Assembly: GCA_965652545.1 (NCBI GenBank) | Contig: CBFGWV010000183.1 | Span: 1 to 9,920, forward strand | Length of the DNA stretch: 9,920 nucleotides | Direction: 5' to 3' | DNA from: CBFGWV01 sp965652545 | GTDB lineage: Bacteria > Pseudomonadota > Gammaproteobacteria > Competibacterales > Competibacteraceae | Notes under the pieces: model-generated | Database searches by the model: none | Seen by the model: only the letters and a program-made list of their open reading frames with translations | What the model was told of the DNA's origin: nothing | Program-made: the position numbers and the translations under genes | Part shown: in pieces, positions 1 through 6,600 of the stretch | How positions within the stretch are numbered: position 1 is the stretch's first letter | Layout: each line of letters starts with the position of its first letter

Positions 1-1
1 C

Positions 2-2752
2 GCCGGCCCGCGGCGGGTGGTGTTCCACGGCGACCCGCAGCGCTTCGAGGCCGCGTTGGCAGGGTCGATGGCTATGACGGCATCGGGTGAGCCGTCCGGC
101 CGATCCGTGACAGCGGCGCCGGTAGAGCCTGCTTGGCAGACCGTGGCAGCGGCAGCGGCTGGGTCGGCCGGGCGAACCCCTGTTGCAGCACCGATGATGC
201 CGGCTGGGCAGGCTGTGGTGGCGGAACCGATTGTGCCGACTGGACGGATCGCGATGCCGGCGTCGGCTGAATCGACTCCGGCAGTGGCCCCGGCAATGGG
301 CTCAGCGGTATCCCAGGCTGACGCGCTCGGGCTGCTGCGGCAGGTATTCGCCGACCACCTGATGACCGATGCTGCGGACGTCGACGTCGATACACCGTTC
401 GAGGAGCTCGGTTTCGACTCCATCCTCATCACCGGCATCAACAACCGGCTCGAGGCCGTGCTCGGCGCGTTGCCCAAGACCTTGCTGTTCGAGCACCGCA
501 CCATCGCCAGCGTGGCTGGCTATCTGGCGGCCGAACACGCCGTCGCACTCGCCGAGTACCTGGCCCGCCAACACCCCGAGGCCCAGTCCGCGCGACAGTC
601 CTTGGATCAGCCGCCCCCTGGGATCGCCGAGTTGTACTCGGCAGCCGAGCGCAGCTCGGCCATGTCGGGCGGCCTCTCCGAACTCGACGCAGGCAACGGG
701 GATTCAACGTCTCCGCCCCTGGCCGGCCTTCAGCCGGCTGCCGAGTACAACTCGGCGATCCCAGGGGCGCCGATCCCGGGGCTGGAGAAGCCGATCCCAG
801 GGGAGGCAACCTCAAGGGCAGCAATCGCGGAAACGGTAACGCCCGAAGCGAAGCCTCAAGCGGCGACACCCCCACGGTCCCCCGAGCCCATCGCCATCAT
901 CGGCCTGAGCGGCCGCTACCCCATGGCCGACGATATCGAGGCCTTCTGGGACAACCTCGTCGCCGGCCGCGACTGCATCACGGCCGTTCCGGCCGGGCGC
1001 TGGGACGATGCTCGCTATCATGACCCGGCCGCCGACGACACCGCGCAGGCCTACCTCAGTAACCAGGGCGGCTTCATCGACGGCATCGACCGCTTCGAGC
1101 CCATGGTCTTCGGTATCTCACCGCGCGATGCGCAGAAGATGGACCCGCAGGAGCGGCTGTTCCTGCAAACCGCCTGGAGCACCTTCGAGGATGCCGCCTA
1201 CACCGCCGGCCGCCTGGCCGCGGAGCGGCGTGCGCACGGGCGTGAGGTCGGCGTGTTCGTCGGTGTCACCACCAACAGCTACGCTTTGCTCGGGCCGGAT
1301 GCCTGGCGCGCGGGCGAGACGGCCATCCCCGAATCCATGCCCTGGTCGATCGCCAACCGGGTGTCGTACTTCTTCGACCTGCACGGCCCCAGCCTGCCGG
1401 TGGACACCGCTTGCTCGGCCTCGCTGACGGCGATTCACCTGGCCTGCGAGAGCCTGCGTCGCGGCGAGTGCGCCATGGCACTGGCCGGCGGGGTGAACCT
1501 GTACACCCACCCGGCGAAGTTCATCCAGTTGAGCCAACTGAAAATGCTCTCGCCCAGCGGCCGCTGCCGCAGCTTCGGCGCTGGCGGCGACGGCATGGTC
1601 CCGGGCGAGGGCGTCGGCGCGGTGTTGCTCAAACCCTTGTCCCGCGCCATCGCCGACGGCGACCGAATCCGCGCGGTCATCCGCGGCGGGGCGATCAACC
1701 ACGGCGGCCGCACCAACGGCTACACCGTGCCCAACCCGCAAGCCCATGCGCAGCTGGTCGCCGCGGCGCTCCAGGCCGCCGGCGTGGCGGCGGCAAGCAT
1801 TGGCTGCATCGAGGCCCACGGCACCGGCACCGCGCTGGGCGACCCGGTGGAGGTGGCCGGCCTCGCGCGGGTGTTCCAGGGCGCAACGGGTGCGTGCGCG
1901 CTGGGGTCGGTCAAGTCCAACATCGGCCATCTGGAGGCCGCCGCCGGCATCGCCGGGGTGACCAAGCTGGTGCTCCAGCTCGAACACCACCGGCTCGTCC
2001 CCAGCCTGCACGCCGAGACGCTCAACCCAGCCATCGATTTCGCCGCCACGCCGTTCCGCCTGCAACGGCAGGCCGCCCCCTGGCCGGCGCCGGCCGACGG
2101 TGGGCCGCGGCGTGCCGGGATCAGCTCCTTCGGCGCCGGTGGCGCCAACGCCCATCTGGTGCTTGAGGCGGCGCCGCCGCTACCCACCGTACCGGCGAGA
2201 GTCGGTCCGCGGGTGTTCGTGCTCTCGGCGCGCAGCGAGGCGCAGCTGCGTGCGTTGGCCACCGGTTTGCAGACCACGCTGGAGCGCCTGGGCGATACGG
2301 CCGACACCTGGGCCATCGCCTACACCTTGCAGACCGGGCGGGAGGCCATGGCCGAGCGCCTGGCGATCGTTGCCGAGGATGCCGACGGCTTGGTGTCGTC
2401 CCTGCGGGCCTGGTCGGCGGGGCTGGCCGACCCGGCGACGTTCCGCGCCACCGCCGGGACCGCGCCGGCGGGTGCCGACCAGGCCCTGGCCGCGGGCGAC
2501 CTGCATACCCTGGCCCGCTTGTGGACACAGGGTGCGGCGGTCGACTGGCTGCGGTTATACCCGCAGGGCGCGCCTCGTCCCGTATCCCTGCCGACGTATC
2601 CGTTTGCGGGCAAGCGCTATTGGATCGGCACCGAGCGGCCCGCCTCGGCGGTCAGCGCTGCGACCGAGGACCCGCTGCTGACACTGCTGCGCCGGCTGTC
2701 CGCCGGCGAGGTCGATGTGGCCACCGTCAAACAAGCCCTGCCGGACGCCTGA
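2..2752 (+). CDS. trans-AT modular polyketide synthase, 3' part (KR end-ACP-KS-docking)
   Basis: The reading frame is already open at the window edge, so the start lies upstream. The 917 residues present, counted from base 2, form an assembly-line enzyme. The first residues (VVFHGDPQRF) resemble the ends of the two KRs further on (VVACGDTARL, VLVLHGEAQRL), so the preceding domain is a KR. In order there follow an Ala/Pro-rich linker, an ACP with Ser140 in GFDSI, a long linker, a KS with Cys471, His606 and His643, and the sequence LPTYPFAGKRYW that usually closes the KS linker in trans-AT systems. The protein ends about 45 residues later, with no processing domains or carrier after the KS and no AT. 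This KS must therefore work with a KR-ACP on another chain, most simply the PKS starting at 3632. The gene is co-directional with the methyltransferase gene 55 bp downstream and is probably in the same operon. The family assignment is secure; the product is unknown. Confidence 0.95.
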   Translation, partial: AGPRRVVFHGDPQRFEAALAGSMAMTASGEPSGRSVTAAPVEPAWQTVAAAAAGSAGRTPVAAPMMPAGQAVVAEPIVPTGRIAMPASAESTPAVAPAMGSAVSQADALGLLRQVFADHLMTDAADVDVDTPFEELGFDSILITGINNRLEAVLGALPKTLLFEHRTIASVAGYLAAEHAVALAEYLARQHPEAQSARQSLDQPPPGIAELYSAAERSSAMSGGLSELDAGNGDSTSPPLAGLQPAAEYNSAIPGAPIPGLEKPIPGEATSRAAIAETVTPEAKPQAATPPRSPEPIAIIGLSGRYPMADDIEAFWDNLVAGRDCITAVPAGRWDDARYHDPAADDTAQAYLSNQGGFIDGIDRFEPMVFGISPRDAQKMDPQERLFLQTAWSTFEDAAYTAGRLAAERRAHGREVGVFVGVTTNSYALLGPDAWRAGETAIPESMPWSIANRVSYFFDLHGPSLPVDTACSASLTAIHLACESLRRGECAMALAGGVNLYTHPAKFIQLSQLKMLSPSGRCRSFGAGGDGMVPGEGVGAVLLKPLSRAIADGDRIRAVIRGGAINHGGRTNGYTVPNPQAHAQLVAAALQAAGVAAASIGCIEAHGTGTALGDPVEVAGLARVFQGATGACALGSVKSNIGHLEAAAGIAGVTKLVLQLEHHRLVPSLHAETLNPAIDFAATPFRLQRQAAPWPAPADGGPRRAGISSFGAGGANAHLVLEAAPPLPTVPARVGPRVFVLSARSEAQLRALATGLQTTLERLGDTADTWAIAYTLQTGREAMAERLAIVAEDADGLVSSLRAWSAGLADPATFRATAGTAPAGADQALAAGDLHTLARLWTQGAAVDWLRLYPQGAPRPVSLPTYPFAGKRYWIGTERPASAVSAATEDPLLTLLRRLSAGEVDVATVKQALPDA
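116..259 (+). repeat. degenerate 36-bp (12-residue) repeats in the KR-ACP linker
   Basis: Four consecutive 12-residue blocks fit one register: APVEPAWQTVAA, AAAGSAGRTPVA, APMMPAGQAVVA and EPIVPTGRIAMP. Blocks 1, 3 and 4 share the pattern (A/E)P-x-x-P-x-(G/W)-(Q/R); block 2 is a poor match. They lie in a flexible Ala/Pro-rich linker between the end of a KR and an ACP. The linker is about 85-90 residues long, against roughly 15-30 residues for the other two KR-ACP junctions in the window. It probably acts as a spacer. Whether the units arose by duplication or merely share composition cannot be decided by eye. Confidence 0.4.
326..538 (+). other. ACP domain 1
   Basis: About 71 residues form a four-helix carrier domain. 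The phosphopantetheine attachment serine is at bases 419-421 in GFDSI, followed by the helix LITGINNRLEAV and the closing LLFEHRTIASVAGYL. It carries the intermediate made by the upstream module (KR-containing, mostly outside the window) to KS1 of the same chain. The tryptophan seen a few residues after the serine in beta-branching ACPs is absent, so there is no sign of HMG-type branching here. Confidence 0.9.
615..767. repeat. 153-bp element bounded by 33-bp perfect inverted repeats, inside PKS coding sequence
   Basis: Bases 615-647 are the exact reverse complement of bases 735-767 (33 of 33), separated by 87 bp. Each arm contains a smaller hairpin: GCCGAGT-TGT-ACTCGGC at 626-642, and GCCGAGT-ACA-ACTCGGC at 740-756. 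The whole unit is 153 bp, exactly 51 codons, and stays open in the PKS frame; its arms encode PGIAELYSAA and AAEYNSAIPG. It sits in the ACP1-KS1 linker, which is about 115 residues against about 27-37 at the other two ACP-KS junctions; the 51 codons account for much of the excess. The structure resembles a pair of facing REP-type palindromes or a small non-autonomous palindromic element inserted in frame. I do not recognise the family, and no transposase is present. Confidence 0.7.
756..803 (+). repeat. three short direct repeats CGATCCC(A/G)GGG at the edge of the palindromic element
   Basis: CGATCCCAGGGG occurs at 756-767 (the outer end of the right inverted-repeat arm) and again at 792-803, with CGATCCCGGGG at 771-781. 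The offsets of 15 and 21 bp keep the frame, so the peptide reads IPG-x-x-IPG-x-x-x-x-IPG. The copies look like partial duplications of the element's end, or slippage products, in a linker that tolerates length change. Confidence 0.5.
884..2175 (+). other. KS domain 1, condensing type
   Basis: The domain runs from EPIAIIGLSGRYP to SSFGAGGANAHLVLE, about 430 residues, the usual KS length. The catalytic triad is complete: Cys in DTACSAS (codon 1412-1414), His in EAHGTGTALGDP (1817-1819) and His in KSNIGHLEAAAG (1928-1930). It should therefore elongate rather than merely pass on the chain. It would take the acyl group from ACP1 and condense it with malonyl loaded in trans on the ACP of the following polypeptide. 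No cis AT follows. Confidence 0.93.
2663..2749 (+). other. C-terminal docking-like motif of the first PKS
   Basis: The last 29 residues (TEDP..., core LLTLLRRLSAGEVDVATVKQAL) form two short predicted amphipathic helices around an AGE turn. The core aligns without gaps to IDQILQSIAAGELSAEEGHRLI near the start of the next PKS, sharing Leu5 and the Ala-Gly-Glu turn plus hydrophobic spacing. Paired helical motifs of this length are known as four-helix-bundle docking elements at subunit junctions of trans-AT PKSs. The assignment rests on pattern and position only. Confidence 0.65.
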
Positions 2753-2791
2753 CCATGCCCCTCTCATCCACTGACGCTGCGACCCAGACGC

Positions 2792-2799
2792 AAGAAGGA
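2792..2799 (+). promoter_or_regulatory. ribosome binding site for the methyltransferase gene
   Basis: AAGAAGGA ends 8 nt before the ATG at 2808, a near-ideal Shine-Dalgarno position. It favours ATG 2808 over the directly adjacent TTG at 2805. The rest of the 55-bp gap shows no obvious terminator or promoter, consistent with read-through from the PKS gene. Confidence 0.75.
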
Positions 2800-2807
2800 C
2801 AGCATTG

Positions 2808-3629
2808 ATGACCCTTGACCACGACGAGCAAGACCAGCGCTTTCGCGCCATCGGCGAGTACTACGAACAGGAGGCCGTGCGCTGCTGGGAGGTCACCGCG
2901 CGCAACCATATGCACCACGGTTACTGGGACGACCCGGACAACGGCGACCCCTTCGAGGGGCCACGCCGCCTCACCCAGATCATGATCGACATGACGCCCA
3001 TCGCCGCCGGCGAGCGCTTCATCGACCTGGGCGCCGGTCTGGGTGCGCCGGCGCTGATGCTGGCCCGCCAGCGCTGCTGCGAGATCGACGGCGTCAACGC
3101 CAGCATCAAGCAGACCGAAACCGCGTGTCGCCTGGCCAGCGAGGCCGGGCTGGCCGAGTCGGTCCGCTTCACCGTCCAGGACGCCACGCGCCTGCCGTTC
3201 CCCGATGCCAGCTTCGACGGCGGCTGGTTCCTGGAGAGCATTTTCCACATGGGCCATGCCACCGCCCTGGCCGAGGCACGGCGGGTGCTCAAGCCCGGCG
3301 CCATCCTGCTGATCGCCGATTTCACCAACCTGCCGCACACCAGCCAGGACTTCATCGACCTGCAGCACAACCTGCTCTACGCCCACCACATCATGGCCGA
3401 CGAGTACCCCGGGCTGCTCACCGCCGCCGGGTTCGAGCTGCTGGAGCAGCGTGACGTCACCCGCGAGGTGATCGTCAATTCCAAGGCCATGAACCACCGC
3501 ATGATGGAGGCCCACCAGGAGGATTTGATGGCGGTCACCGACCCCGAGTACCTGGCCTTCGTCGCCGAGGTCAACGACTTGTTCGTCGCCAATTCCGGCT
3601 ATGTGCTGATCAAAGCGCGGGCGGTGTAA
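2808..3629 (+). CDS. free-standing SAM-dependent methyltransferase (probable small-molecule or polyketide tailoring enzyme)
   Basis: This 273-residue class I methyltransferase is complete. SAM-binding motif I is DLGAGLGAP at residues 73-81. The acidic and post-motif region QDATRLPFPDASFDGGW lies around residues 124-140, and ARRVLKPGAILLIADF forms a later core strand. The N-terminal YYEQEAVRCWEV...MHHGYWDDP resembles the HxGYW segment of UbiE/Methyltransf_11-type enzymes, which include O- and C-methyltransferases of natural products. There is no signal peptide or membrane segment, so it should be cytoplasmic. The gene lies between two halves of a split PKS module, 55 bp after one PKS gene and 2 bp before the next, so it is probably co-expressed and may act on the chain or product. 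Whether it methylates O, C or N cannot be read from the sequence; O-methylation is a guess from family resemblance. Confidence 0.88.
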   Translation: MTLDHDEQDQRFRAIGEYYEQEAVRCWEVTARNHMHHGYWDDPDNGDPFEGPRRLTQIMIDMTPIAAGERFIDLGAGLGAPALMLARQRCCEIDGVNASIKQTETACRLASEAGLAESVRFTVQDATRLPFPDASFDGGWFLESIFHMGHATALAEARRVLKPGAILLIADFTNLPHTSQDFIDLQHNLLYAHHIMADEYPGLLTAAGFELLEQRDVTREVIVNSKAMNHRMMEAHQEDLMAVTDPEYLAFVAEVNDLFVANSGYVLIKARAV

Positions 3630-3631
3630 AC

Positions 3632-6600
3632 GTGGATACCCGGACGCCGAGCATCGACCAGATCCTCCAATCCATCGCCGCCGGTGAGCTGAGCGCGGAG
3701 GAGGGGCATCGGCTGATCACGGCGCGTCCGGGTGCGGACGACGACGGTGGCCAGACCACCGTGTACACCCCGCTCTGGCGGCCCGATGACGATGCGGCGA
3801 CCGAGCAGCCGGCCGGCGACCTGCTGGTGTTCGACCACGACACGGCACTGGTCGAGGCCCTGCGGCCGCAATGGGATGGGCGCATCACGCTGGTGCGTCC
3901 GGGCGGGCAGTTTGCGCAGGACGACGACGGCTACCGTCTGCGGCCGGATGCCGCGGAGGATTACGAGCGCCTGTTCGATGCGCTGGCGGGCATGCCTGCG
4001 GGCATCGTCCACTTTTGGTCGCGCCAGGGGTTCACCGCCGACGCCGAGGCGCTGGCGGCCGACCTGCGCCTGGGCTTGTTCGCGCGCACCGCCTTGGTCA
4101 AAACCGTGCTGGCGCGTGGGGCGCCGGTGCGCCTGCTGGGCATCCACACCGCCACGGCCGCGGGCAGCCATCCGCAGCACGAGGCGCTGGCCGCCTTCGC
4201 GCGCACGGTCAACAAGGAACAATCGCGCTTGCGCTGCCGCGAGGTCGGTGTACAGGACGCAGCGATGCTGACCGCGGTGGTTCTGGCGGAGCTGGCCCGG
4301 GCTGACGGCGAGCACCTGCGCTACATCGATGGCCGCCGCCATCAGCGGTGGATGCAAGTCGTGACGCCGACGCCGGCGCCGGCCGATCCGCCGTTTCGCG
4401 AGGGTGGGGCGTACTTGATCACCGGTGGTGCCGGCGGCCTGGGGCGGATCGTCGCCGGCCATCTGCTGGCCCACTACACGGCGCGGGTGGTGTTGTGCGG
4501 CCGCTCGCCACGCGAGGTTGCGGACCTCGGCCCGACCGCCAGCTATGTGCAGGCCGATATCGCCACCCGCGCGGGCGCACACGCCGCCATCGCCACGGCC
4601 CGCCAGAGGCTGGGCCGGCTGGATGGCATCATCCATGCCGCAGGGGTCACTCGCGACGGCCTACTGACGGGCAAGCGTACGCAGGACATCGCCGCGGTGC
4701 TGGCGCCCAAACTCGCCGGCACGCTGCACCTGGACGCCGCCATCGGCGAGGCGGGGCCGGAGACGTTGATTCTGTTCTCGGCGCTGGCCGGTGTGCTCGG
4801 CAACCCCGGTCAGGTCGACTACGCCTACGCCAACGCTTTCCTGGACGGTTTCGCCGACTGGCGCGAGGCGCAGCGCGCCGCCGGCCGCCGCCAGGGCCGC
4901 ACCCTCGCCATCGCCTGGCCGCTGTGGCGCGACGGCGGTATGCGCGTCGATGCGGCAACCGCCGCGCTGTTGCGCCGCACCGTCGGCCTCGTCCCCATGC
5001 GCCGCGAGGACGGTGTGCGTGCCCTGGAGACCGCGTTGGGCCATCCGTCCGCCCGCGCCGTCGTGGCCTGCGGCGACACGGCCCGGCTGCATCAGGTGCT
5101 GGGAGAGGGGGCGCCGGCACCGGTCGCCGCGCCGGCCCGCCCGCAGCCGCCGGAGCCTGAACTCGCCCCGGTGCTCGCGCAGATGGTGTGCGACATCCTC
5201 AGGGTGGAGCCCGCGGACATCGACGCCGATGTCGATATCAACGACTACGGCTTCGACTCGATCACCTTCACCACCCTGGCGAACCGGATCAACGAGCGCT
5301 TCGATCTCGACGTCACTCCGGCGCTGTTCTTCGAGCTGACCACCCTGGGCGAGATTGCCGCGCAGTTGGACCAGGCGCTGGCCGGCCGCCGCGTGGTCGA
5401 GCCGCCGCCGATGCCGACCGGGTTGCCGGTCCGACCCATCGCCGCCCCACAGCCGGCGGCCGCCGGCGGGGACATCGCCATCATCGGCATGGCCGGGCGC
5501 TTCCCCGGCTCGCGCGACCTGACTGAGTTCTGGCGCCATCTCGTCGCCGCGGACGACCTCATCGAAGAGGTTCCGGCGGCGCGCTGGGACTGGCGTGCGG
5601 TCTACGGCGACCCGGCCCGCGAGCCGGACAAGACACAGGCCAAATGGGGCGGTTTCATCCCCGGCGTGGCCGAGTTCGACCCCTTGTTCTTCGGTATCTC
5701 GCCACGCGAGGCCGAGCGCATGGACCCGCAGCAGCGCTTGTTTCTGTCCACGGTGTGGCTGGCCATCGAGGATGCGGGCATCCGCGCCTCCAGTCTCGCC
5801 GGCAGCAACACCGGCGTGTTCGTCGGTGCGGCCTCGCCGGACTACTACGAGCTGCTGCGCCGGCACGGCGTGGCCATCGACGGGCACACTTCGGTGGGCG
5901 TGTCGTTCTCGGTGCTGGCCAACCGTGTCTCGCACGCCCTGGACCTGCGCGGCCCGAGCCGGCCGGTCGACACCGCCTGCTCAAGCTCGCTGGTGGCCGT
6001 GCACCAGGCGGTGGAGGCCATACGCAGCGGGGCCTGCGCGATGGCGATTGCCGGTGGTGTCAATGTGGTGCTCAGCCCCACCTTCACCATCGCCGCCGGC
6101 AAGGCCGGCATGCTCAGCCCCGAGGGGCGCTGCAAGACCTTCGACAAGGACGCCAACGGCTACGTGCGCGGCGAGGGCGTGGCAGCGGTGCTGCTGAAAC
6201 CCCTGGCGCAGGCGCTGGCCGACGGCGACCCCATCCATGCGCTGATCAAGGCCTCGGCGGAAAACCATGGCGGGCACACCGGTTCGCTGACCACACCCAA
6301 CCCCACGGCCCAGGCCGAGCTGCTGGTGCGTGCCTACACCCACGCCGGCATCGACCCGGCCACGGTCGGGTATATCGAGGTCCACGGTACCGGCACCGCG
6401 CTGGGCGACCCGGTGGAGGTCAACGGCCTCAAGAGCGCGTTCAACGAACTCTACCGGCGCGTCGGCCACCCGCCGCCGCGCGAGGCGCACTGCGCCCTGG
6501 GCGCGGTAAAGACCAACATCGGCCACCTGGAGACCGCCGCGGGTATCGCCGGCCTGGTCAAGGTGGCGTTGGCGATGCGCCACCGCTGGCTGCCGGCCAA

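Noticed and set aside
1118..2155. A 345-codon minus-strand frame opposite KS1
   Set aside because: It is antisense to a fully conserved KS and shows no domain signal of its own.
884..2175. KS1 as a non-elongating (KS0) domain, because it ends a polypeptide without processing domains
   Set aside because: Cys and both His residues of the condensing triad are present, and a KR-ACP opens the next PKS, so a split elongating module is the simpler reading.
2176..2660. Hidden cis AT domain after KS1
   Set aside because: The segment is about 160 residues, has no GHSxG or YASH/HAFH-type motif, and ends in LPTYPFAGKRYW, the usual trans-AT linker end.
2805..2807. TTG as start of the methyltransferase
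   Set aside because: The adjacent ATG at 2808 has 8-nt spacing from AAGAAGGA and is the commoner start codon; the TTG would add only one residue.
2753..2807. Terminator or promoter between the first PKS and the methyltransferase gene
   Set aside because: There is no stem followed by a T run and no convincing -35/-10 pair in these 55 bases; only the ribosome binding site is supportable.
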